A stretch of 40,748 bases of DNA from contig JBBDQP010000037.1 in NCBI GenBank assembly GCA_040905965.1, forward strand, positions 1 to 40,748, written 5' to 3'. This document shows positions 32,525 to 40,748 of the stretch, piece by piece. Below the pieces are notes generated by a model. It was not told where the DNA came from and ran no database searches. It saw nothing but the letters and a program-made list of their open reading frames with translations. Origin of the DNA: DATHWB01 sp040905965. GTDB lineage: Bacteria; Actinomycetota; Acidimicrobiia; Spongiisociales; ZC4RG35. A program made the translations under genes and the position numbers. Each line of letters begins with the position of its first letter. The first letter of the stretch is position 1.

Positions 32525-33693
32525 CGCGTTCGGCCACCGCTGTGGGCGATGTTCACCAGCACCCCGGCCGCCGCCATCGTGACGGCGATGGCCGTACCCC
32601 CATAGGAGACGAACGGAAGCGTGATGCCGGTGATGGGCATCACGCCGAGAACGCCTCCGATGTTGACGATGGCCTGCATCGTGATCCACGCCGTGATGCC
32701 TGCGGCCACCATCCGGCCAAATGCGTCCGGTGCCCGACGGGCGACCGTCCATCCGGCGGCCGCGAAGAGGGCGAACAGGGCGAGTACGAGTGAGGCGCCG
32801 AGGAAGCCCGTTTCTTCGCCGATGATGGCGAAGATGAAGTCCGTGTGAGCGTTGGGAAGGTAGAACCAGCGAGCCCGGCTGCCACCGAGACCCACTCCGA
32901 ATATCCCGCCAGTGCCAAGTGCGTAATAGCTCTGGATGAGCTGCCAACCGGTCCCACCGGCATCCGCCCAAGGATCGAGGAACCCGGTGATCCGATCGCG
33001 TCGATAGCCGGCGGACATCGCCAGGGCCCCGGCTGCCAACCCGCCAATCACACCGGTGCCAACAACGAAGCGGAAAGGTGCCGTCGACGTGAGCATGACC
33101 GCCATCGCCGCCACCGCGATGACGATCGTCGTTCCGAGGTCAGGCTGGAGCATCACCAACAGTGCCGTCCCGCCGAGGAACATCGCGACGGGCGCCAGGA
33201 AATGACCGAGGTCGCCGAGCATCTTTCGCTTCTTGTCGAGGATCGCGGCGAGCGCCACGATGACACCGAACTTCGCCATTTCGGACGGCTGAAGGCTGAT
33301 CGGCCCGAGATCGATCCAGCGGCGGGCGCCGGCCACGTCCTCACCGATGAAGAGGGCGAGCAACAGGAGCCCGGTGATCCCGAGGAAGATCGGCATCGCC
33401 AGTTTGCGATAGAGCTGATAGGAGACTCGGGACGTCACGAAGAGGGCCACCGCGCCGATCCCCACGCCAGCCAATTGACGCTTGAGGAAGAAAAACTGGT
33501 CCTCTTGCGAGCCGATCCCGACGACCGAAGAGGCCGAGGTCGTGGCTGCGAGCCCGACGACCAGCAGCGCTGCCATCACGACCATCAACGTCGTGGCCGA
33601 CCGGGCATTGGCAGTTCGTTGATCGGCTCTGGCCCGCGCTGCCGCCCGCAACTCGGTGATCGAGGTGATTTTCGGTGCCGGACGCGTACTCAC
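32521..33693 (-). CDS. ftsW: SEDS-family lipid II polymerase FtsW
   Basis: A 390-residue polytopic protein with about ten hydrophobic segments that polymerises glycan strands together with FtsI. ARRWIDLGPISLQPSEMAKFG contains the SEDS family signature. The long acidic/neutral periplasmic loop and LPFVSYGGTAI at the end also fit FtsW/RodA; the dcw context makes FtsW the better call. GTG 33693 overlaps the murD stop (GTGA). Confidence 0.95.
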   Translation of the reverse strand: MSTRPAPKITSITELRAAARARADQRTANARSATTLMVVMAALLVVGLAATTSASSVVGIGSQEDQFFFLKRQLAGVGIGAVALFVTSRVSYQLYRKLAMPIFLGITGLLLLALFIGEDVAGARRWIDLGPISLQPSEMAKFGVIVALAAILDKKRKMLGDLGHFLAPVAMFLGGTALLVMLQPDLGTTIVIAVAAMAVMLTSTAPFRFVVGTGVIGGLAAGALAMSAGYRRDRITGFLDPWADAGGTGWQLIQSYYALGTGGIFGVGLGGSRARWFYLPNAHTDFIFAIIGEETGFLGASLVLALFALFAAAGWTVARRAPDAFGRMVAAGITAWITMQAIVNIGGVLGVMPITGITLPFVSYGGTAIAVTMAAAGVLVNIAHSGGRTR

Positions 33694-34958
33694 AAGGTCT
33701 CCGATCGGGCTGCGGCGGCGAACGCGTCACCGCGGGCGGCGTAGGACTCGAACATGTCGTAGCTGGCACAGCCGGGGGCGAGGAGAACGACGTCACCGGA
33801 CGTCGCGATGGAGCGGGCGATATCGACGGCTTCGATCATTGACCCGGCCGCGTGGCCACGCGGACCGGCAGCCTCCAGCAGAACAGGAGCACTCTCGCCG
33901 ATCGCCACCACCGCCTTGACACCCGGGGCGATCGCCAACGGGGAGATGTCGAGACCCTTCGCCAACCCGCCTGCAATGAGAACGACCGACGGGTAGGACG
34001 AGATCGCGGCCAGCGCGGCGTGAGGATTGGTCGCCTTCGAATCGTCCACCCATCGAACACCCGAGCTCTCGAAGACCACTTGCCTCCGGTGAGCGCCCGG
34101 GGTGAAGCTCCTCGCAACCCCTGCCACCGCGTCGGGATCGGCGCCCATCGCCAGGGCGGCCGCTCCGGCAAGGGCGAGATCCGTGTGATACACCGAATCG
34201 TCGACGGCGAGCGCGGACAGCGGCACCGCCAATCCGTCCCACACCAACTCCTCGTCGACCACACCGACGGCCGTCGAGCCATCGACCGATACGCCAACCT
34301 GGGTGGCCGCGCTGCGGGCCGCAACAGCGGTCGCCCCGTCGTCGAGTGCGTCGAACACGACGACGTCTTCAGCCGACTGATTGGCCACGATCCGGGCCTT
34401 GGCTTCCCGATATCCGGCAACGCTGCCGTGCCAGTCGAGATGGTCTGCGGCGACGTTGGTGACCACGGCGACGGATGCATGGAACCGGTCGATGAACCGG
34501 AGCTGAAAGCTCGACATCTCGAGAACCAGCACGTCGAGTTCTTCCGACGTCCAGTCCGAGACAGGGGTCCCGATGTTGCCGAGTGCGGGCGCCCGCAGAC
34601 CGGACGCCGTCAGCATGTCCGAAATCAGGGTCGTGACGGTCGTCTTGCCGTTTGTCCCGGTCACCGCGACCGTTGGTGCATGGATTTCGCGCCACGCGAA
34701 CTCGACTTCGCCGATGACTTCGACACCTGCCTCCAACCCGTCGGTGATGGGCGCAGACCGATCGCCGAAGCCGGGCGAGGCCACTACCAGATCGATCCCC
34801 TGAAGCGTCAGCGGGTCCCAGACGCCGCTGACGACAGCGACGTCGGCCAGATCGATGACGGGGTTGCGGTCGTAGACGAGCACGCGATGGCCGAGCCGGA
34901 CCGCGAGTCGCGCCGCGGCTCGCCCCGACACCCCCGCCCCGAGCACCAGGGTCCTCAT
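33690..34958 (-). CDS. murD: UDP-N-acetylmuramoylalanine-D-glutamate ligase
   Basis: A 422-residue ligase that adds D-glutamate to the wall precursor. VLGAGVSGRAAARLA is the N-terminal nucleotide-sugar region, GTNGKTT (101-107) the ATP loop, and VDDSKATNPHAALAA the C-terminal motif. ATG 34958 overlaps the mraY stop. The gene is slightly shorter than E. coli MurD but has all three domains. Confidence 0.96.
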   Translation of the reverse strand: MRTLVLGAGVSGRAAARLAVRLGHRVLVYDRNPVIDLADVAVVSGVWDPLTLQGIDLVVASPGFGDRSAPITDGLEAGVEVIGEVEFAWREIHAPTVAVTGTNGKTTVTTLISDMLTASGLRAPALGNIGTPVSDWTSEELDVLVLEMSSFQLRFIDRFHASVAVVTNVAADHLDWHGSVAGYREAKARIVANQSAEDVVVFDALDDGATAVAARSAATQVGVSVDGSTAVGVVDEELVWDGLAVPLSALAVDDSVYHTDLALAGAAALAMGADPDAVAGVARSFTPGAHRRQVVFESSGVRWVDDSKATNPHAALAAISSYPSVVLIAGGLAKGLDISPLAIAPGVKAVVAIGESAPVLLEAAGPRGHAAGSMIEAVDIARSIATSGDVVLLAPGCASYDMFESYAARGDAFAAAARSETL

Positions 34959-36016
34959 CGCAGGATCCCTTCTACCGACAGGAAGTCGGCGTAGAACAGT
35001 CCGAGCCCCAACGCCACCCCCACGCCCGCCAGGATCCAGAACCGGATGACCACCGTCGTCTCCGGCCACCCTTTCAGTTCGAAATGGTGGTGGAAGGGCG
35101 CCATCAGGAACACCCGATTGCCAGTGAACTTGTAGCTGGTCGTCTGCAGCATGACCGACACGGTCTCGGCGACGAACAGGCTGGCGATGATGGCCAGCAG
35201 CAGATGTGTGTTGGTGAGCAGGGCCAGAGCCGCCAGCAGACCGCCGATCCCGTTGGACCCCGCATCTCCCATGAAGATCTTGGCGGGCGGGGCGTTCCAC
35301 CAAAGGAAGCCGAGCAGCGCACCGAGCATCGCAGCCGACATCGACGCCAGCTCCAGCGGATCAGTCGCGATGTAGGTCCCGCCTTCGCCGCCGTACCGGA
35401 ACTTCCAGAAGGCGATGACGGTGTACGCCCCGAACATGAGCGCCCCTGCCCCGGCGGCCAGCCCGTCCATGCCGTCGGCCAGGTTCGCCCCGTTGGCGGC
35501 GCCGGTGAGCAGGAACAACACCCACACGACGAAGAAGATGCCGAGATCGATGCCCAGGGGACGGACGAAGGACAGCTCCGTCGAGACCCCGGCGGCCGAG
35601 GCGCCCCAGGCGAAGAGTCCGGCGACCACAAGCTGTCCGGAGAACTTGGTTCGGGCGTTCAAGCCGAGAGATCGCTTCCTGGTGTACTTCACGAAGTCGT
35701 CGATGAATCCGATGACTGACATCCCCACCAGCGCCAGCAGAGCGAGAAGCCCACCGGCACCGAACGGCTGGATCTCGAGCTGGAATCCGCGACTCGCAGA
35801 CCACACTCGGACGTGAGACACCAGGAAGGCGAGGACCGCCGCTACCACGAACACCACGCCGCCCATGGTCGGAGTTCCCTGTTTGTGGTGGTGTCCCTCG
35901 ACTTCCTCTTGGATGAACTGGCCGATGCTGTGATGACGAAGCACTCCGATGGCGGCAGGCATCACCACCAGCGAGACGAACAGTCCCACGGAGGTGGCGA
36001 TGAGAAGGCTGATCAT
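34955..36016 (-). CDS. mraY: Phospho-MurNAc-pentapeptide transferase
   Basis: A 353-residue membrane enzyme that moves the muramyl-pentapeptide phosphate to undecaprenyl phosphate, giving lipid I. GFIDDFVK, NLADGMDGLA, FMGDAGSN and PFHHHFE are the conserved active-site segments. The FMGD segment reads GDAGSN where relatives commonly have GDTGSL or GDVGSL. Ten hydrophobic helices are present. ATG 36016 overlaps the murE stop directly, leaving no room for murF. Confidence 0.97.
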   Translation of the reverse strand: MISLLIATSVGLFVSLVVMPAAIGVLRHHSIGQFIQEEVEGHHHKQGTPTMGGVVFVVAAVLAFLVSHVRVWSASRGFQLEIQPFGAGGLLALLALVGMSVIGFIDDFVKYTRKRSLGLNARTKFSGQLVVAGLFAWGASAAGVSTELSFVRPLGIDLGIFFVVWVLFLLTGAANGANLADGMDGLAAGAGALMFGAYTVIAFWKFRYGGEGGTYIATDPLELASMSAAMLGALLGFLWWNAPPAKIFMGDAGSNGIGGLLAALALLTNTHLLLAIIASLFVAETVSVMLQTTSYKFTGNRVFLMAPFHHHFELKGWPETTVVIRFWILAGVGVALGLGLFYADFLSVEGILR

Positions 36017-37473
36017 TCGGCGCTGCTCCGACGGGCGGCCAGGGTCGCCCTGGCTTCCTGACGATCGTCAAACGGGTATTTGAAGCCGGCGATCTCTTGA
36101 CCGCGTTCGTGACCTTTGCCGAGGATCACGACCGCGTCACCGTCACGAGCCTCCGCCACGGCGGCGGCGATCGCCTCACGCCTGTCGACGAGACGGATTA
36201 CTCGGGTCCCGGGGCCAATTCCCTCCATCACTGCATCGATGATCGCATCCGGATCCTCGGATCGAGGGTTATCCGAAGTCACGACCACCAGGTCCGCCGC
36301 CGAGGCCGCGCCACCCATCAGCGGACGCTTCTCCCGATCTCGGTCGCCACCGGCCCCGATGACGGCAATGATCCGTCCGGCGACGAGCGGTTGCAGTGTG
36401 GCGATCACCTCGGTGATCCCATCGGGCGTGTGGGCGAAGTCGACGAACACCGCGATCGGATCCTCTCCGGAAACTCGCTCGAATCGCCCCGACACTCCCG
36501 GGAGGGAGGCCAAGGCGTCGAAAATCAACTCTTCGGATGTGCCGAGCAACAGACATGCCGCAGCCGCAATCGCCGCATTCTCGACGTTGAACCCCCCTGG
36601 CATGGGGATTCGAACCCGACGCGGTCCGCTGCCCAAATCCAGTTCGATCGCCGTTCCGGTCAGGTCGCCATCGAGCCTGCTGACGGCGATGTCTCCCCTG
36701 CGACCGACCGTGACCATGTCGAGTGAGGACGACTCGAACAGCCGCGCCCCCCAAGGATCGTCGATCCACACCACGCCCCGCTTCGCCCGCGCCGGATCGA
36801 ACAGGGAGGCCTTGACGGCGAAATACGACTCCATGTCGACGTGAAAGTCGAGGTGGTCCTGGCTCAGATTCGTGAACGCCACCAGTTCGAACCAGGTCGC
36901 ATCCACCCGGTGCAGGGCGAGGGCATGCGACGACACTTCGACCGCCACCGTGTCCGCCCCGCGCTCGATCATGTCCGAGAGCATCCGCTGGAAGTCTGTC
37001 GCCTCCGGAGTCGTCTGCAACGCCGGAATCTGGTCCGACCCTATCCGGGTGTGGATGGTTCCGGCGAGACCGACCACCCGCCCTGCGGCGGTGAGGATGT
37101 GCTCGATCATGTGGGTGACGGTCGTCTTGCCGTTCGTTCCGGTGACGCCGACAACGGGAATCCGCCGAGAGGGATGGCCGTGGATCGCGGCTGCCAGCGG
37201 TCCCATCACTGCCCGCGCATCGGCCACCCGGAGCACAGGGATGCGAGCGTCCACGTCTTCGGTCACCACTGCCGCCACCGCTCCGTTTGCCGCCGCCTGA
37301 TCGATGAACTCGTGGCCATCGACCGTGAACCCCTTCACCGCGATGAACAGGGTGCCAGGGCCGACCTGGCGACTGTCGTGGGTGGCGTCACGGACGAGCG
37401 GATGCCCATCGCCCTCGATCTGGGCTCCGATCAGCGCCGCCAGGCGGTCGAGCGGCTCACCCGTCGAAGGCAT
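36013..37473 (-). CDS. murE: UDP-MurNAc-tripeptide synthetase (predicted meso-DAP adding)
   Basis: A 486-residue ligase that adds the third amino acid to the wall peptide. GTNGKTT (112-118) is the ATP loop. The motif DNPR (401-404) is the form found in enzymes specific for meso-diaminopimelate, so the peptidoglycan is predicted to be DAP-type. ATG 37473 lies within the 3' end of ftsI (17-base overlap). It is directly followed by mraY. Confidence 0.96.
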   Translation of the reverse strand: MPSTGEPLDRLAALIGAQIEGDGHPLVRDATHDSRQVGPGTLFIAVKGFTVDGHEFIDQAAANGAVAAVVTEDVDARIPVLRVADARAVMGPLAAAIHGHPSRRIPVVGVTGTNGKTTVTHMIEHILTAAGRVVGLAGTIHTRIGSDQIPALQTTPEATDFQRMLSDMIERGADTVAVEVSSHALALHRVDATWFELVAFTNLSQDHLDFHVDMESYFAVKASLFDPARAKRGVVWIDDPWGARLFESSSLDMVTVGRRGDIAVSRLDGDLTGTAIELDLGSGPRRVRIPMPGGFNVENAAIAAAACLLLGTSEELIFDALASLPGVSGRFERVSGEDPIAVFVDFAHTPDGITEVIATLQPLVAGRIIAVIGAGGDRDREKRPLMGGAASAADLVVVTSDNPRSEDPDAIIDAVMEGIGPGTRVIRLVDRREAIAAAVAEARDGDAVVILGKGHERGQEIAGFKYPFDDRQEARATLAARRSSAE

Positions 37474-39211
37474 CCGGCACCACCCCGAGCGCGTGCAGGG
37501 CCGCCTCCATCACGTCGGCGAAGGCGGGAGCGGCGGCCGAGCCACCCGTTCGATACTCCGCGGCGGGGTCATCGATGACCACGGCGATGACCACTTTCGG
37601 ATCGTCGATCGGCGCCATTCCGACAAAGCTGGCAACCGTCTCATCGGTATAACCACCGTTGGGGTCGAGTTTGTTGGCGGTGCCTGTCTTCCCGCCCACC
37701 CGGTACCCGGGAACCGATGCCAGTTTTCCGGTGCCGCTCTCGACCACGTTGGCGAGAAGCTGTCGCATGACCCATGCGGTGTTCTGCGAAACGACCTGCC
37801 GGGTCACCGGGTCGGCGGTGAACACCTCACCGTCCATGTCGACGGTGGAAGTCACCAAACGGGGCTGGACCCAGAGACCGTCGTTGGCGATCGCGGCGTA
37901 GGCAGCGGCGATCTGCAGCGGTGTGACGGCCACGTTGTATCCGATCGCTGTCGACGCCAGGCAAGAGGTGCAGCCCGGATCGTTGTTGACGATGCCCCGA
38001 GCCTCGCCCGTGTAGTCGATGCCGGTGGGGACCCCGTACCCGAAGGCATTCATGTACTCGAGCATCGCTCCGGCTCTGATGCGCTCTTGGATCTTGATCG
38101 TTCCCACGTTGGACGATTCGGTGAAGATGTCCGCCACCGTCATGTCCACGGTGGCGTGGTCGGCGAAGTCCGAGAAACATCCGTAGATCTCGTCGGTGGC
38201 AGACTCGCATGCGCCGGCCGTCGTCTCATATCGGTCGGCAACCGCGCCGATGACCAGGGATGGAGTGATCGCTCCCGTGTCGAAGGCCGCCGCGAACGTG
38301 ATCAACTTCTGGGTGGAACCCGGCTCATACATTCCTCGAACGGCGAAATTCGAGAAGGGTGCCCCGTCGGGCCCGCTCCGGGTCTCCGGGTCGAACGGGG
38401 GGTTGCCTGCCATCGCGAGCACCTCACCGGTCTCGGCGTGGAGCGCGACGATCCAGCATCCCTTCGCTCCCGTGCGTTCGACCGCCTCGGCGCAGGCCTC
38501 GTGGGCGGTGAACTGAAGGGACAAGTCGAGTGTCGTGAGAAGATCCATACCGGGGACCGCCGGGACGACCTCGCGGGTCGCCTGCGGGATGACGTTGCCG
38601 GCCGGGTCCTCCTCGAAGACCATCTGGCCCGGGGTGCCGGTCAGCGCCTCGTCGTAGGCGATCTCGAGACCCTCGATTCCGTTGCCGTCGATGTCGACCA
38701 TGCCGACGACGTGAGCGCTCACGTCCCCAGACGGGTAGACCCGCTTCGCCTCGGGAATAATCGCCACGCCCGGCAAGCCCAGGTCCATCACGGCCTGGGC
38801 GGTGACGGGTTCGACCTGACGCGCCACGTATACGAAACGTGTGCCGGATTCCAGCCCGCGCTGGATGGCCTGGTAGGCCACCTCCCAATCCCTTCCGGTG
38901 ATCGACGCGATCGATTGCGCCGTGTAGACCACGTCTTCGAGAAGCTGCGGCACGACCCAGATCGACTCCGCCTCGACGGTCATCGCCACAGGGTCGCCGT
39001 TGCGGTCGAAAATCGTGCCCCGGTTCGGTGCCAGGGTGCGGGTTTCGAGGCGCTGGTTGAGGCCGCTGGCCTGGAACTCTTCCGCCTGGACCACCTGCAC
39101 GTGGAACAGCCGATAGCCGAGACCGAACCAGGACGCGACGAGGATGAACCCGAGCAGCCATATCCGCAGCTCGGCCGCGCTCACACGGCGTGCCGCCGGA
39201 CGGGCGGCCAC
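37457..39211 (-). CDS. ftsI: Division-specific transpeptidase FtsI (penicillin-binding protein)
   Basis: A 584-residue class B penicillin-binding protein. One N-terminal membrane helix (about 15-35) is followed by a dimerisation domain with APNRGTIFDRNG (61-72) and the transpeptidase domain: catalytic S299 in EPGSTQK, SSN at 366-368, and KTG at 508-510. Cysteine pairs at 335/345 and 414/417 in the extracytoplasmic domain are unusual and could form disulfides. GTG 39211 is the start. It overlaps murE by 17 bases; 74 bases separate it from ftsL. Confidence 0.96.
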   Translation of the reverse strand: MAARPAARRVSAAELRIWLLGFILVASWFGLGYRLFHVQVVQAEEFQASGLNQRLETRTLAPNRGTIFDRNGDPVAMTVEAESIWVVPQLLEDVVYTAQSIASITGRDWEVAYQAIQRGLESGTRFVYVARQVEPVTAQAVMDLGLPGVAIIPEAKRVYPSGDVSAHVVGMVDIDGNGIEGLEIAYDEALTGTPGQMVFEEDPAGNVIPQATREVVPAVPGMDLLTTLDLSLQFTAHEACAEAVERTGAKGCWIVALHAETGEVLAMAGNPPFDPETRSGPDGAPFSNFAVRGMYEPGSTQKLITFAAAFDTGAITPSLVIGAVADRYETTAGACESATDEIYGCFSDFADHATVDMTVADIFTESSNVGTIKIQERIRAGAMLEYMNAFGYGVPTGIDYTGEARGIVNNDPGCTSCLASTAIGYNVAVTPLQIAAAYAAIANDGLWVQPRLVTSTVDMDGEVFTADPVTRQVVSQNTAWVMRQLLANVVESGTGKLASVPGYRVGGKTGTANKLDPNGGYTDETVASFVGMAPIDDPKVVIAVVIDDPAAEYRTGGSAAAPAFADVMEAALHALGVVPDAFDG

Positions 39212-39285
39212 GGCTCAGCCCGAACGCCGGCGGGGCGGCGGGTGTGACACACGCACCGCACCGACGCCAGCGTCACGTCGGGAAC

Positions 39286-39717
39286 TCACTCTTCGACCTC
39301 AGGTGTGACCTCGGAGGTGGCGGCGGCATAGCGACCGATGCTCGCCCAGCGGGGGTCGGTCGGTGCTGTGGGATCGGCGATCCGTTCGACCACGACAGTC
39401 TCCCGTTCGGTCGGAAAGACCATGCCCATCTCCTCGGCGAGCGGCGCGACGCGAGCCGGGCTCTCCAGACGGGCGACCTCGAGTCGAAGTTGGGCGTTCT
39501 CGGTGCTGGCGGCGACGATCTTGCGGTCCATTTCGGCGAGATCGAACGCGCCCTGATCGAGGGAGGTGCGCGCGAACACGATGCCGAAGAGTGCAACGAG
39601 CAGGATGAGAACGAACACCACGAAGGGAGTGACCACCGGACGGCGGGCGCGTCGACCGTGGACGACGCGCAATCCCGCCTCGCGTCGGGTGGGTACGCGG
39701 AGCGCGCGAGTGGTCAT
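39286..39717 (-). CDS. ftsL: FtsL-like bitopic division protein
   Basis: A 143-residue protein with a basic N-terminus, one membrane helix (about 28-48, PFVVFVLILLVALFGIVFA) and a periplasmic coiled coil (about 50-85, DLAEMDRKIVAASTENAQLR). Sequence similarity in FtsL is low, so the call rests on topology, size and position between rsmH and ftsI. It overlaps rsmH by ATGA. It would bind FtsB/DivIC-type and FtsQ partners. Confidence 0.85.
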   Translation of the reverse strand: MTTRALRVPTRREAGLRVVHGRRARRPVVTPFVVFVLILLVALFGIVFARTSLDQGAFDLAEMDRKIVAASTENAQLRLEVARLESPARVAPLAEEMGMVFPTERETVVVERIADPTAPTDPRWASIGRYAAATSEVTPEVEE

Positions 39718-40625
39718 GCCGCCACCCGCTCGATGCAGCGGAGCCGGGCCGAGCGAGCGCGCGGGTTGGAGGCGATCTCCTCGTCCGAAGGCTTCATCGC
39801 CTTGCGAGTCACAGCCGCGAACGGAGCTGGCGCAGGCGCCTCCCGCACAGGAAGATCAGGGTGCGGCTGCTCGGTCGTGGTCAAGTCCGTGAAGCGTCGC
39901 TTGACGATCCGGTCTTCGAGGGAGTGGTAGCTGATGACGACGCAGCGTCCGCCGACCGTCAATCGGGAGAGGGCTGCTTCGAGCCCGCCCCGCAGCGCGT
40001 CCAACTCGCCGTTGACTTCGATGCGAAGAGCCTGGAACGCCTGGCGGGCGGGGTGTCCTGCGCGACGGACCGCGGCCGGAACGGCCTCCGCGATCACCTC
40101 CGCGAGTTCCAGGGTGCGCGTGAAGGGACGGTGCCGGACGATCTGCCGGGCGATGCTCGAAGCAAACCGCTCTTCCCCGTAGGTCCGCAGGATGCGGACG
40201 AGGTCCTGTTCGGATGCGGTGTTCACGACGTCAGCGGCGGACAGTCCCTGCGTCGGGTCCATCCGCATGTCGAGCGGACCGTCCACCCGGTAGGAGAAGC
40301 CGCGTGACGGCTCGTCAACCTGATGAGAGGAGATGCCCAAGTCGAAGAGGGCACCGGAGATCGAGCCAATGCCGATCCCGTCGAGAAGGCTGTCGAGATC
40401 ACCGAAGGTCCCCGCCAATACCGTGACGTCGCCGGCGTTCGCCCGTGCGTCCGGATCGCGGTCTATTCCGATCATCCTCACCCTTTCTCCAAAGCTCGCC
40501 GACAGTGCACTTGTGTGGCCGCCGCCGCCAAAGGTGGCGTCGACCACGATTCCGTCTGGGACTGGCTGAAACATCGAGACGACCTCGGACTCCAGCACCG
40601 GGCGGTGATATGGCCTGGGTGTCAT
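39714..40625 (-). CDS. rsmH: 16S rRNA (cytosine-N4)-methyltransferase
   Basis: A 303-residue SAM-dependent enzyme methylating C1402 of 16S rRNA, and by tradition the first or second gene of the dcw cluster (mraW). DATFGGGGHT (29-38) is the SAM-binding loop; LFDLGISSHQVDEPSRGFSYR and SYHSLEDRIVKRRF are family signatures. ATG 40625 is the start. mraZ, usually just upstream, would lie beyond the window; 123 bases upstream are visible and hold a large inverted repeat. Confidence 0.97.
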   Translation of the reverse strand: MTPRPYHRPVLESEVVSMFQPVPDGIVVDATFGGGGHTSALSASFGERVRMIGIDRDPDARANAGDVTVLAGTFGDLDSLLDGIGIGSISGALFDLGISSHQVDEPSRGFSYRVDGPLDMRMDPTQGLSAADVVNTASEQDLVRILRTYGEERFASSIARQIVRHRPFTRTLELAEVIAEAVPAAVRRAGHPARQAFQALRIEVNGELDALRGGLEAALSRLTVGGRCVVISYHSLEDRIVKRRFTDLTTTEQPHPDLPVREAPAPAPFAAVTRKAMKPSDEEIASNPRARSARLRCIERVAA

Positions 40626-40648
40626 CGTTCGGTCGCTCGGCTCTGCGC

Positions 40649-40743
40649 CTGGCCCATTGCCAGCTCCCCGGGCGCTGGCACCAAGAGGAAGCGGGCGGAG
40701 TCAGGGGCCTTCCTTTGGTTCCGGGGAGCTGGCGATAGGCCAG
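40649..40743. repeat. Large nested inverted repeat upstream of the dcw operon
   Basis: Outer arms of 23 bases (40649-40671 and 40721-40743) pair at 21 positions, including a perfect 13-base core GCCAGCTCCCCGG. Inside lies a second pair, ACCAAGAGGAAG (40680-40691) and the complement of ACCAAAGGAAG (40709-40719), with one bulge. It sits 24 bases before the rsmH start on the side where mraZ or the operon promoter is expected. It could be a leader hairpin or a repeat element. Confidence 0.75.
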
Positions 40744-40748
40744 CCAAT

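Overview
The window is high-GC DNA with the gene content of an actinobacterium, most likely from the Acidimicrobiia or a nearby lineage. The best internal markers are the FtsZ signature AGEGGGTGTGG, a dcw cluster without ftsA, a long DnaE with an intact PHP metal site, a pair of ArsA/Get3-like ATPases, and a DivIVA/Wag31-type protein next to SepF. No tRNA, rRNA, CRISPR array, phage gene or transposase was seen. The taxonomic placement is inference.

Left part (1-9.4 kb). The N-terminus of a probable trpC runs off the left edge on the minus strand. A ccdA-trpE-ygfZ run on the same strand stops at 2878. Between ygfZ and trpC sit two plus-strand genes: a GH13 glycosidase and an AbiEi-like/DUF559 nuclease-like gene. 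The second is bracketed by inverted copies of a 48-bp repeat. Two more copies of that repeat lie at 6155 and 21107. An MFS and a MATE transporter gene then converge and overlap, followed by nth.

Middle part (9.4-14.9 kb, plus strand). This holds a hotdog thioesterase, an EamA transporter, a small membrane protein, a tandem-domain ThyX-like protein, a 70-residue protein of unknown function and two overlapping ArsA/Get3-like ATPase genes.

14.9-24.4 kb. dnaE, a zinc-finger rhomboid, an rluD-type synthase, lspA and a TraR/DksA protein all read on the minus strand. ileS reads on the plus strand. Gene order from yggT to rluD matches the Bacillus ylmG-divIVA-ileS-ylyA-lspA-ylyB block except that ileS is flipped.

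24.4-40.7 kb. One continuous minus-strand division and cell-wall cluster: rsmH-ftsL-ftsI-murE-mraY-murD-ftsW-murG-murC-murB-ftsQ-ftsZ-pgeF-yggS-sepF-yggT-divIVA. Most junctions are 4-base (ATGA/GTGA) or similar overlaps. murF, normally between murE and mraY, is absent. divIVA carries a 15-bp coding tandem repeat in which the assembly breaks (100 N). The DNA upstream of rsmH contains a large nested inverted repeat.

The most unusual signals are the 48-bp repeat family with its nuclease-gene cassette, the DSDDE minisatellite in divIVA, the split-motif tandem ThyX, the flipped ileS, and the hairpin upstream of the dcw operon.
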